A stretch of DNA of 64,000 bases, taken from contig BPJP01000006.1 of the NCBI GenBank assembly GCA_026004675.1, positions 307,508 through 371,507 on the forward strand, read 5' to 3'. Under the pieces are notes generated by a model. The model was not told the origin of the DNA, ran no database searches, and worked only from the letters and a program-made list of their open reading frames with translations. This stretch comes from Gemmatales bacterium. GTDB taxonomy: Bacteria; Planctomycetota; Planctomycetia; Gemmatales; Gemmataceae. A program made the translations under genes and the position numbers. Shown in pieces: positions 55,200 to 63,444 of this stretch; positions within the stretch are counted from its first letter, which is position 1, and each line of letters opens with the position of its first letter.

Positions 55200-56615
55200 A
55201 TGATGCACGATCACATAAGACAGTTGGTTTCGCGACGAACCTTTCTGGGACAGACCGGAGTAGGGATCATGGCCCTGTCTTCGCTTCTGGCACGTGACGC
55301 GGAGGCAGAGCCGATACAACGATGGCGTGGTGTGGTCCAGCCTTTGCACCATCCAGCTAAAGCCAGGCGGATCATTCACCTGTACATGGCCGGCGGTCCT
55401 TCCCATCTGGAAACGTTCGACTACAAGCCGAAGCTGGCAGCGATGCACGGACAACCCATGCCCGAATCGCTTACGAAGGGGCAACCGATCGCCCAGCTTC
55501 AAGGCAGACAGTTGAAATGCTTCGGACCGCAACACCCGTTTCGGCGGTTTGGCAAATCAGGCCAGGAAATTGCCGAAATCTTTCCCAGAATCGGTGAAGT
55601 GGCCGACGACATCTGTATCGTCCGTTCGATGCGGACGGTCGCCATCAATCATGACCCGGCACACACTTTTATGAACACCGGGACGACGATCTCCGGTCGA
55701 CCGGCGATGGGTTCATGGCTGCTTTATGGTCTTGGCAGCGAAAGCGACAACTTGCCTGGATTCGTGGTGTTGACGTCAGTGGGTCGTTTCGGCCAGGCGC
55801 AGCCGATCGCCACGCGACAATGGCAGGCAGGGTTTTTGCCCAGTCGATTCCAGGGGGTCGAGTTCCGCTCCAAGGGCGATCCCGTTCTTTATGTCCGCAG
55901 TCCGAGCGGAACCGACGACGATCGGCAGCGCGATATTGTTTCCGCCGTGCAGCAGCTGAATCGCTACCACAACCGTCTTGTTGAGGATCCGGAAATCGCC
56001 ACGCGCATTGCGCAGTACGAAATGGCGTTTCGCATGCAGACGTCGGTCCCGGAACTGATGGACCTTTCGCGCGAGCCGAAACGCATTCTTGACATGTATG
56101 GGACCAAAGGGGCGGATGGAACTTTCGCGGCCAATTGCCTTTTGGCCCGTCGCCTCGCCGAACGGGGGGTCCGTTTCATTCAACTCTATCATCGGGCGTG
56201 GGACCATCATGGCAACGTCAAGCGCAACATCGCCGGCACCGCGTCAGAGGTCGACCAGCCCTGCGCCGCCTTGATCCGCGATCTGAAACAGCGAGGAATG
56301 CTCGACGATACGATCATCCTCTGGGGAGGCGAATTTGGTCGAACGCCGATGGCTCAAGGCAATGGCCGAGATCATCACATCAAAGGCTTTTCTTGCTGGC
56401 TTGCTGGCGGAGGCATCCGCGGCGGCATCACCTACGGCGCCACCGACGACCTCGGCTACAACGCCGTCGAAAATATCGTCGAAGTCCACGATTTGCACGC
56501 GACTCTTTTGCATTTACTCGGCATCGACCACACCAGGCTGACGTTCAAGTTCCAGGGACGTGACTTCCGATTGACCGACGTTCATGGCAATGTCGTCCAT
56601 GATATCCTGGCCTGA
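55200..56615 (+). CDS. DUF1501 family exported protein (orphan, coupled to ketopantoate reductase-like gene)
   Basis: 471-residue DUF1501 protein. Its twin-arginine-type N-terminus SRRTFLGQTGVGIMALSSL follows the ATG by about ten residues. AAGGA lies eight bases upstream. Family motifs: IHLYMAGGPSHLETFDYKP, IILWGGEFGRTPMAQGNGRDHH and LHLLGIDHTRLTFKFQGRDFRLTD. Similar to the copy at 38443. No DUF1549/1553 partner is adjacent. Its stop TGA overlaps a downstream ATG as TGATG. Confidence 0.92.
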   Translation: MMHDHIRQLVSRRTFLGQTGVGIMALSSLLARDAEAEPIQRWRGVVQPLHHPAKARRIIHLYMAGGPSHLETFDYKPKLAAMHGQPMPESLTKGQPIAQLQGRQLKCFGPQHPFRRFGKSGQEIAEIFPRIGEVADDICIVRSMRTVAINHDPAHTFMNTGTTISGRPAMGSWLLYGLGSESDNLPGFVVLTSVGRFGQAQPIATRQWQAGFLPSRFQGVEFRSKGDPVLYVRSPSGTDDDRQRDIVSAVQQLNRYHNRLVEDPEIATRIAQYEMAFRMQTSVPELMDLSREPKRILDMYGTKGADGTFAANCLLARRLAERGVRFIQLYHRAWDHHGNVKRNIAGTASEVDQPCAALIRDLKQRGMLDDTIILWGGEFGRTPMAQGNGRDHHIKGFSCWLAGGGIRGGITYGATDDLGYNAVENIVEVHDLHATLLHLLGIDHTRLTFKFQGRDFRLTDVHGNVVHDILA

Positions 56616-56650
56616 TGTCCCTCGACGTTTCCTCGAACGACTGGACGAAC

Positions 56651-57617
56651 ATGAAGATTCTTGTCTTCGGCGCGGGTGCTTTAGGCTCTGCCATCGGCGG
56701 GCTTCTTCATCAGGCGGGCCACGACGTCGCTCTCTTGGGCAGGCCCGCTCACCTCCGAGCCATCCAAGAAAATGGCCTCTTCATCGACGGTCTTTGGGGG
56801 GACGCACCACGTAACAGGTCTCCGCCTCTTCTCCGATGCCAGCCAGATCCAGGAATCCGATTGGGACGCGATTCTGATCACGGTCAAGACGTACGATACG
56901 CAGTCGGCCGTCGATGCCTGTCGTCGACTCGTCGGGCCTCAGACATGGCTTATCAGTATTCAAAACGGGCACGGCAATCTCGAGGCGATGGCCGCCGCTT
57001 TCGGAGCGGATCGCATCCTCGGCGCCCGCATCATCACCGGAGCCGAGATGAAACCCGGACATGTCACCATCACCGTACATGCCGACGCGCTCCGACTCGG
57101 TCCGCATCACGGCGAGGCGGACTTGATGCCTGCCGCAAGACGTTGGGCCGCCATTCTCGACAGCGCCGGCGTGCCCACCCAAGCGAGCGACCAGTTCCTT
57201 CCCTACTTGTGGGCCAAATTGCTTTACAACTGCGCCCTCAATCCGATGGGTGCCTTATTGAGGCTTACCTACGGCGAACTGTGGGAACATCCTCCTTGTC
57301 GGCAGGCGATGAGCGACATTTTCAGGGAAGCCTTCGCTGTCTGTCAGGCTCATGGCATCCCGTTATTCTGGCAACGGCCCGAAGACTATGAAAAGGTTTT
57401 CGATACCGAGCTGGTTCCCAAAACCCGCAATCACTATCCGTCCATGTTGCGCGACCTCGAACATCGGGGGCGAACCGAGATCGACAGCATGAACGGCGCT
57501 GTCGTCGAACTCGGGAAACAACACGGAATCGTCACACCCGTTAACGCGGTCTTGACCGCGATGATCAAACGCAAGGAAAAGGCTGTTTCCAGCGCGCTGG
57601 CCGGTGGGAAACACTAA
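56651..57617 (+). CDS. Ketopantoate reductase family protein (ApbA/PanE-like), with a +1 frameshift
   Basis: Reads as a 321-residue 2-dehydropantoate 2-reductase-like protein after one G is removed from the G6 run at 56796-56801. The first frame starts MKILVFGAGALGSAIGGLL (Rossmann GxGxxG) and breaks after FIDGLWG. The other frame continues THHVTGLRL and contains the family motifs DAILITVKTYDT, SIQNGHGN and LWAKLLYNCALNPMGALL (catalytic Lys region). ATG 56651 fits the family N-terminus; an ATG at 56615 overlapping the DUF1501 stop (TGATG) would add 12 residues. Substrate could be ketopantoate or another 2-oxo acid. Stop overlaps the convergent DUF1501 stop. Confidence 0.83.
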
Positions 57618-58912
57618 AAACACTCTTTGATCACGCGTCCCCCTGCTGAAACGCGCACGGGGCGGCCGTCGCTGGTCTGCAATTCCCGATCCGGATCGAT
57701 GCCCAGCAAGGTGAAGATGGTGCGTGCCAGGTCGGTCGGTGTAATGGGTTTGTCATGAGGCGATTCGCCGCGAGCATCGCTCGAGCCGATGACTTGTCCC
57801 CCTTGGGTGCCGCCGCCGGCAAGCAGGACGCTGAAAGCCCGTGGCCAGTGATCGCGTCCATCGGACGTGTTGAGTTTGGGGGTTCGGCCAAATTCTCCCA
57901 TGACGACAACAAGTGTCTGCTCGAGCAATCCTCGGCTGGCGAGGTCTTCGAGCAGAGCCGACAACGCCCGATCCAATTGGGGGATCTTGCCGTTGTAGCC
58001 GCCGACGAATCCTTCCTTCAGATTGCGAACGATTTGCTGGTGGGTGTCCCAACCGGCGTCCGTGACAGTGACGAAGGGGCAGCCTGCCTCGATCAACCTG
58101 CGTGCCAGGAGGCAGCTTTGGCCCAGCTTTTGCCGACCGTACTTCGCCCGAACCTCCGGCTTTTCCCGGTTCAAATCGAAAGCAAGCCTGGCAGCCGGTG
58201 ACAGAATCAAGCGGTAGGCCTGTTCGAATTGAACATCGCGTTGGCGGCGAAAGTCATTCTCTTCGATGTATCGGCTCAAAGCGTCGAGACCGGCGAGAAA
58301 GTCCCGGCGCCGGTGCAACCTGGATGACGTGATTCCATTAGCTGGCCGCAAGTCTTTTACGCGAAAATCGGGTTTGCTCGGATCACCCAGGACAGCGAAG
58401 GGTTGAGCTGATGCGGGCAAATAGCCGGCTCCCCCCTGCCGGGAGACATTCGGCACCGCGATATACGGCGGCAAAGAGGAGTTGACTCCCCGTAAATGGG
58501 CGACAACCGAGCCGATGCTCGGATACTCCAAAGCAGGAGACGGTTTGTACCCCGTCAACAGATAATGCCGGCCAAAGTTATGTTCGCCCAATTCCGAGGT
58601 CAGCGAGCGAAGGAGACAGACTTTATCCATGTGCCTGGCGAGCGACTGAAAGTGCTCACAGATGCGGATGCCTGGCACGTTCGTCGCGATGGGGCGAAAA
58701 GGTCCTCGGACTTCAGCCGGTGCGTCGGGCTTCAAATCGAACGTATCCAAATGACTGGGGCCACCGTCGAGCCAAATGAGGATGCAATTGGTCGGTTTCT
58801 TGTTTCCTGCGTCGGCTTGCAAGCGCAACGCATCGGTCAGGCTCAAACCAAGCGCAGATAAGCTGCCGACGCGCAAAAACTCGCGCCGATGAATGCCATC
58901 GCAACGTCGCAT
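57614..58912 (-). CDS. DUF1501 family exported protein (paired with DUF1549/1553 gene)
   Basis: 432-residue DUF1501 protein. ATG 58910-58912 gives MRRCDGIHRREFLRVGSLSALGL, a twin-arginine-type signal, and has GGGAGG eight bases upstream. Motifs: ILIWLDGGPSHLDTFDLKP, VVVMGEFGRTPKLNTSDGRDHW and the C-terminal IFTLLGIDPDRELQTSDGRPV. It lies 35 bases after the DUF1549/1553 gene on the same strand, the typical order. Confidence 0.92.
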   Translation of the reverse strand: MRRCDGIHRREFLRVGSLSALGLSLTDALRLQADAGNKKPTNCILIWLDGGPSHLDTFDLKPDAPAEVRGPFRPIATNVPGIRICEHFQSLARHMDKVCLLRSLTSELGEHNFGRHYLLTGYKPSPALEYPSIGSVVAHLRGVNSSLPPYIAVPNVSRQGGAGYLPASAQPFAVLGDPSKPDFRVKDLRPANGITSSRLHRRRDFLAGLDALSRYIEENDFRRQRDVQFEQAYRLILSPAARLAFDLNREKPEVRAKYGRQKLGQSCLLARRLIEAGCPFVTVTDAGWDTHQQIVRNLKEGFVGGYNGKIPQLDRALSALLEDLASRGLLEQTLVVVMGEFGRTPKLNTSDGRDHWPRAFSVLLAGGGTQGGQVIGSSDARGESPHDKPITPTDLARTIFTLLGIDPDRELQTSDGRPVRVSAGGRVIKECF

Positions 58913-58947
58913 CGAACATCCCTCCCTTATCGGAGCGCTCCTGCCGC

Positions 58948-61068
58948 CTAGTGATTGCTGCAGAATTCCGCTGAGTTCAACAAGGCCCAAACGAAATCTT
59001 CAAGGGTTTGCACCCGTTCCTGGTGATTGCCGGTTTTCAGTTTCTCCCGCCACCAGGCCGATTCTCGTTCGCTTGGCGGTCGGCTAAGAGCAAGCCGGTA
59101 AAACGTCGAAACGATTTCTCCATCGCTTCTGCCGGCGGCTATCATCTGATGCAATCTTCCCTGCGGAGAGGCGATCTTTTTGTTGAGCCAATCGCCATGA
59201 ATGGCGTGCAATGTCAATGGCAATCCAGCGGGCGCTGACGACTCGCACGATGAGGTGCGGTCACACCGGCCTAGCAAATCGAGCGGTTCAGAGGAGACGC
59301 GAGCGTCCCCCAGGGCGATCGCTCGTGTTCCGGGCGCCACGTTTCCCAGAGGTTCCGCCACGCCGGTCACATATGCGACGGCGTCGACCAGAACGACAGG
59401 CGGCAACGGCTTGACCAGCGCCTTTGAATAAAACAGGCCGTCCCCCTCGTTCCCTTCGACCGATCGAGAACTTCGGCGATAGGCCTCGCTGGTCACGATC
59501 GTTTTGATCAAGCGTCTGACGTCGAAGCGATGTTCGATGAAATCGCGTGCCAAGGCATCGAGCAGTTCGGGATGCGTGGGCGGATTCGTTGCTCGAAGGT
59601 CGTCGACGGGTTCGACCAGCCCTCGGCCCATCAGCTCGCGCCAGATGCGATTGGCAGCGGCGCGGGCGAAATGAGGATTGTGGGGGGATGTCAGCCAATC
59701 GGTGAAGCGCTGCCGACCCGGCTCCTTTTCTTCGAGAAAGCGACCGCCGGGAATCTTCCTCCGCGCTGGTTTGGAAGTCTTCGGATGAATGACCTCGCCC
59801 GCTGGTTTATTGGAAACGAACCGCCCACGACTGAGCCGGGCGAATATCGCCGACAGCCCATGGTAATCGTTTTGCGTCCACCGATCGAAAGGGTGGTTAT
59901 GACAATTGGCGCATTGCAGGCGGACACCGAGGAAAACCCGACTGACATATTCGGCTTCAGCACGAGCGTCGCTGGGGACGCGATGAAAATTGGCCGGGCC
60001 GTGCTTGTAACCATCACCCACCGACAAAATCAATTCCTTTGCGATTTGGTCATAGGGTGTATTGGCGGCGACTTGTTCGCGAATCCAACGATGAAACGAG
60101 GCCGCCCCTTCGGGTTGCAGGCGCTTCGATTCGATCTGCAACAGGTCTCCCCACTTATAGGACCAGAAATCGACGTATTCGGGCCGTTTCAAGAGGCGGT
60201 CCACCAAACGAGAAAACTTGTCGGTGTCTTGACTGTTGACAAAAGCGTCGACTTCATCGGCGGTGGGCAAAGTGCCGATGAGGTCGAGATGAAGTCGGCG
60301 AATGAGTTCGTGATCGCCGGCCCGAGGGGAATGAGGAAGCCGGAGGTCGGCCATTGTGCGATTGATGTAATCGTCGATGAAGTTGCTGCGTGGCGGCGAC
60401 GTGGGCGGTTTTTGTTCGTGCAGCGGCACGCGAATCCGCACACAGCCCACCTCGCCCAGAAAGCGAACCATCACCGCGTGTTGTCCCGGGCGCAAAGGCC
60501 GGACTCGCCCGCTGTCATCACACGACAACGATCCCTTGTCAAGCGGGGAAAAGATGCTCGAATCGGTGACATCGCGGGATCGGCCATCGTTGAAATGGGC
60601 CGTCACTTTGATGGCAACGCTCTCGTTCACACTGGGCAAGGTGATCGAGGTTGGCACAATTTCCAGGCGCTGCAGGTGAATCCCGCCGCCGCGCGGCGCA
60701 CCGGCTTCGATCCAATCACGGACCAACCGATACCCTTCACTGGTGGTCTTGAGCTTCAAGCCACCGTCGTGAGGTAAGCGCCGGCTCGGCTTGAGCAGCA
60801 GCAGGCTCCTTTCGGGGCGCACGAGATTGACACGCCGTCCTTCGAACTCGTCCAGCATGGCTTCGTAATCGGCGTCGGGATCGTAGCCGAGTAGAGACAG
60901 ACGGAACCCGCCTCGTCCAATAGCCGCCCCGTGGCAGGCACCCGAATTGCATCCAGCTTTGGTCAAAACGGGGATCACTTCCGTGGCGAAATCGGGTGCG
61001 CCAGCAAAGGCTGTCGCGGCACTCAAACCGCAGCAGAGAATAGCCGCCATCGCCTGGTTGCGAGTCAT
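58948..61068 (-). CDS. Exported DUF1549/DUF1553 protein with CxxxxCH motif and Ig-like region
   Basis: 706-residue exported protein. Signal peptide about 1-22. N-terminal cytochrome-like segment with C40-NSGA-C45-H46, a CX4CH arrangement rather than standard CxxCH. A beta-rich Ig-like region (about 135-225; SVNESVAIKVTAHFNDGRSRDV...) precedes DUF1549, which includes QCANCHNHPFDRW (a CxxCH). DUF1553 follows (FTDWLTSPHNPHFARAAANRIW, SHPELL-like THPELLDALA). Paired with the DUF1501 gene 35 bases downstream. Whether CX4CH binds heme is unknown. Confidence 0.88.
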   Translation of the reverse strand: MTRNQAMAAILCCGLSAATAFAGAPDFATEVIPVLTKAGCNSGACHGAAIGRGGFRLSLLGYDPDADYEAMLDEFEGRRVNLVRPERSLLLLKPSRRLPHDGGLKLKTTSEGYRLVRDWIEAGAPRGGGIHLQRLEIVPTSITLPSVNESVAIKVTAHFNDGRSRDVTDSSIFSPLDKGSLSCDDSGRVRPLRPGQHAVMVRFLGEVGCVRIRVPLHEQKPPTSPPRSNFIDDYINRTMADLRLPHSPRAGDHELIRRLHLDLIGTLPTADEVDAFVNSQDTDKFSRLVDRLLKRPEYVDFWSYKWGDLLQIESKRLQPEGAASFHRWIREQVAANTPYDQIAKELILSVGDGYKHGPANFHRVPSDARAEAEYVSRVFLGVRLQCANCHNHPFDRWTQNDYHGLSAIFARLSRGRFVSNKPAGEVIHPKTSKPARRKIPGGRFLEEKEPGRQRFTDWLTSPHNPHFARAAANRIWRELMGRGLVEPVDDLRATNPPTHPELLDALARDFIEHRFDVRRLIKTIVTSEAYRRSSRSVEGNEGDGLFYSKALVKPLPPVVLVDAVAYVTGVAEPLGNVAPGTRAIALGDARVSSEPLDLLGRCDRTSSCESSAPAGLPLTLHAIHGDWLNKKIASPQGRLHQMIAAGRSDGEIVSTFYRLALSRPPSERESAWWREKLKTGNHQERVQTLEDFVWALLNSAEFCSNH

Positions 61069-61103
61069 GTCCTGGCCCTCGACACAATGCTAGAGGCAAG
61101 CGA

Positions 61104-61961
61104 TTACTTTGCATCAATAAGACGTTGCAAAGCCTTTTTGGCGAAGTCGTTGCCATAACCGGCTTTCAGAACCTGCTGGCAGAGCTGCCGAAGCTGACTC
61201 TTTCGGCGCGGGTGATTGCCCGCCCACTCGACCAGCTTGTCGGCAATCTCCTGGACCTTTTCCGGGGAATTATCTTTCTGTATCAATTGTCGCATCAGCG
61301 AAGTCAGCATCGGGTCCCGTTGGGCGGGTTGACGGCGTGGCGTGAAGGCAGCGATTTCTTGTGGCGAGGGCGTTGGCTTGCCAACCACCTTGGCCAGCGC
61401 CGCCAGCACTTTCGGCGCATCGGTCTCATTCGGCTGGACGATGGCGAAGTTGGCGACGACTTTGTCTCCTTTGCCAACGAGGATCGTCACGGTCACTTTG
61501 CGATTCAGGCCGTAGTTTCCGGGTCCTTCCAGGCCGTCGAGCGAGATACTGGTCGGTGTTTTCAAATTGAGCGAGCGCTTGGCACGAGCCAGAAATCGAT
61601 CGGTTTCGGTCCTGTCAGCGGTCAGCATGACGATGTGGGCTTTCAGTCCCGCTTGCGACCATTTGTCGGCGAAGGCATCGACAGGCCGAAGCAGTTGCAG
61701 CAATGGCCGGGTCATCTCGTGAACAAAGACCAGCAAAACGGGGCTGTCGCTGGCATTCTCCAAGACGGTGAATTCCTTGCCGGCCATGGGACCATACGCA
61801 CCGACCACTTTGAAAGGAGTCATCTTTTCTCCAGGCTGCGGGCCAGAGAAGACTGGCTCGTCAGCGAGACCCCAACCGCTTGCCAGCAGTAAAAGCGCCA
61901 CGCATCCCGGACGCATGGCAGACATGCTTTGTCCAAGGCGACAATCAACCTGGAATGTCAT
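61104..61961 (-). CDS. Exported thioredoxin-like protein without CxxC, in ECF operon
   Basis: 285-residue predicted secreted protein. The signal core is CVALLLLASGWGLA, about residues 20-33. The central domain resembles a thioredoxin/redoxin fold (SPVLLVFVHEMTRPLLQLLRP, AHIVMLTADRTETDRFL) but the redox CxxC is replaced by EMTRPL, so no disulfide chemistry is expected. The C-terminal 80 residues are helical and charged. The ATG overlaps the stop of the upstream gene as ATGA; in-frame ATGs 36-45 bases later are also possible. It is fourth in the operon after the sigma, anti-sigma and Spy-like genes. Function unknown. Confidence 0.75.
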   Translation of the reverse strand: MTFQVDCRLGQSMSAMRPGCVALLLLASGWGLADEPVFSGPQPGEKMTPFKVVGAYGPMAGKEFTVLENASDSPVLLVFVHEMTRPLLQLLRPVDAFADKWSQAGLKAHIVMLTADRTETDRFLARAKRSLNLKTPTSISLDGLEGPGNYGLNRKVTVTILVGKGDKVVANFAIVQPNETDAPKVLAALAKVVGKPTPSPQEIAAFTPRRQPAQRDPMLTSLMRQLIQKDNSPEKVQEIADKLVEWAGNHPRRKSQLRQLCQQVLKAGYGNDFAKKALQRLIDAK

Positions 61962-62353
61962 TTCGCTTTCTCCTTTTCAGTGGTTTTGCTGCCGAAATAT
62001 CCGGCCCGGCGCAAGCGTTCTTTGAGGATTTCAAAGCGTTCTTTGCCGACAATCTTGCGGAGTTCGATGTGCATTCGCTGGTAGTTCTCCAGTTTTTGCC
62101 GTTGCAAGTCGACGATTCGGCCAATCAATTCCTGCGCATGCTGTTCGTCGAGATCATACTGCCCGTAGACCTGTGCCAATCGGGATTCGAGATCATCGAG
62201 TTGCGTCTGGATTTTGCGGACATTTTGTTGCGTTGTCTGTACCAGGCGGCGCAACCTTGCCACCTGGTCTTCCGACAAGGGGGGCAATGTCGCTTTGGGC
62301 TGAGGATTCTGAACGAACACTGTGCAGGCGGCGGCAAGCAATAGTCCTCTCAT
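61958..62353 (-). CDS. Small periplasmic helical protein, Spy/CpxP/ZraP-like
   Basis: 131-residue exported protein: a short hydrophobic N-terminus (MRGLLLAAACTVFVQ) followed by a long helical, charged domain with repeated hydrophobic heptads (LRRLVQTTQQNVRKIQTQLDDL, IGRIVDLQRQKLENYQRM). This resembles Spy/CpxP/ZraP-type periplasmic chaperone or metal-responsive proteins, but the LTxxQ signature is not clear. Start ATG overlaps the anti-sigma stop as ATGA. Position after an anti-sigma gene suggests an envelope-stress role. Confidence 0.65.
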   Translation of the reverse strand: MRGLLLAAACTVFVQNPQPKATLPPLSEDQVARLRRLVQTTQQNVRKIQTQLDDLESRLAQVYGQYDLDEQHAQELIGRIVDLQRQKLENYQRMHIELRKIVGKERFEILKERLRRAGYFGSKTTEKEKAK

Positions 62354-62820
62354 GGCTTGTCTCCCATCACCATCCGCGTTAGTTCGGAAAGCAACAGATC
62401 CTGGCGTTCATCCGTCGCCAAACGGGTCTCTGGCATTTGTGCAACCGCCGTCTGCACTTGGCACAGCACAACGTTTTCCGACTGCGAAGGATCGGTGGTC
62501 ACGACGTTGACCTCCAGACGCGGCGGACGAAGCAGAAAGCTCGAGACGACGACAAGGATCGAGGCGGCTGCCGCTACCAGAGTGGGGGTCAGCACACGCC
62601 TTCTTCGGACGCGCTTTCGCACCCGGTCGCGGATCGTCTTCGGGGTTTCCGGAAACGCCAGCCCTGGCAGGTCGCGTCGCAACTTTTCTTCCCACTTCAT
62701 CATTTGCTGGCAGTGAAAGCAGGAGGCGAGGTGTGCCTGCCAGGCAGGGTCCGATATCGTTTCAAAGTGCTCGGCCAGTTCAGCCTCGAACCGAGCACAA
62801 AGGTTTGCCGAATCATTCAT
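62350..62820 (-). CDS. Anti-sigma factor (zinc-binding, single membrane span)
   Basis: 156-residue protein: an N-terminal H-x3-C-x2-C zinc motif (HLASCFHC near 30-37), a basic linker (RVRKRVRRRRV), a single membrane span at about 78-97 (LTPTLVAAAASILVVVSSFLL) and an extracytoplasmic domain. It is the anti-sigma for the ECF gene just upstream, whose end overlaps its start by eight bases. Release on envelope signals would free the sigma factor. Confidence 0.88.
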   Translation of the reverse strand: MNDSANLCARFEAELAEHFETISDPAWQAHLASCFHCQQMMKWEEKLRRDLPGLAFPETPKTIRDRVRKRVRRRRVLTPTLVAAAASILVVVSSFLLRPPRLEVNVVTTDPSQSENVVLCQVQTAVAQMPETRLATDERQDLLLSELTRMVMGDKP

Positions 62821-63373
62821 GGTTCGCTTCCAGGATCGCGCGAAGTTTCTGTCTCGCTCGAGCCAGCCGCATTTTCAACGCCTCCCGCCCCACGCCCAGA
62901 ATCGCTTCGATTTCCGCCAGGCTGTTCCGTTCAAAATAGAACAGGTGGACGAGTGCCTGGTCGGCCACAGGCAATTGGGCGATGGCATCGTGCAAGGAAG
63001 ATGTTTCTGCCTTCGAATTGGATGCCTCGCACGATGGCGGCAGAGGCAGAAACCGCTTTTGCCGGCGGGATCGGCTGCGATGCGTGTCGAGAATGGTGCG
63101 GTAAGCCACACGATAAATCCAGGTGGCCGCCGATGCCTGTCCTTGCCATTGTTCGCATTTCGACCAGATTTTGACAAAGACATCAGCGACGGCTTCCTCG
63201 GCAGCAACGGCATCACGCAGCACTCGCCACGCCAGCCGATACACTCCGTCCTGATGCAAATGCACCAAAGCATCCAGCGCCGACTCGTCTCCGCGCTGGC
63301 AGCGTCTCAACAGCAGATCGCTTTCTTCCAAACCGGATTTCTCCGATCGCTCCAATGCATTAGACGCCGCCAC
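62813..63373 (-). CDS. ECF-type RNA polymerase sigma factor
   Basis: 186-residue ECF sigma factor with region 2 (about 20-90: SDLLLRRCQRGDESALDALV, AEEAVADVFVKIW, ATWIYRVAYRTILD) and region 4 (about 130-180: LPVADQALVHLFYFERNSLAEIEAILGVGREALKMRLARARQKL, a helix-turn-helix). The start is GTG at 63373; no strong Shine-Dalgarno. It heads a four-gene operon with the anti-sigma, Spy-like and thioredoxin-like genes, all overlapping by 4-8 bases. Confidence 0.92.
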   Translation of the reverse strand: MAASNALERSEKSGLEESDLLLRRCQRGDESALDALVHLHQDGVYRLAWRVLRDAVAAEEAVADVFVKIWSKCEQWQGQASAATWIYRVAYRTILDTHRSRSRRQKRFLPLPPSCEASNSKAETSSLHDAIAQLPVADQALVHLFYFERNSLAEIEAILGVGREALKMRLARARQKLRAILEANHE

Positions 63374-63444
63374 GGAGCCAAGGGTAACCAGACAGGAAAA
63401 AAATTACCGGAAATTGCCAGCGGCAAACTCGTTCGAGAACACGG

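Noticed and set aside
54972..55535. Minus-strand frame with an 18-residue internal repeat
   Set aside because: The repeat arises only from the 54-bp DNA repeat, and the rest is antisense to a DUF1501 gene.
59530..60777. Long plus-strand frame opposite the DUF1549/1553 gene
   Set aside because: Antisense shadow of a well-supported exported protein.
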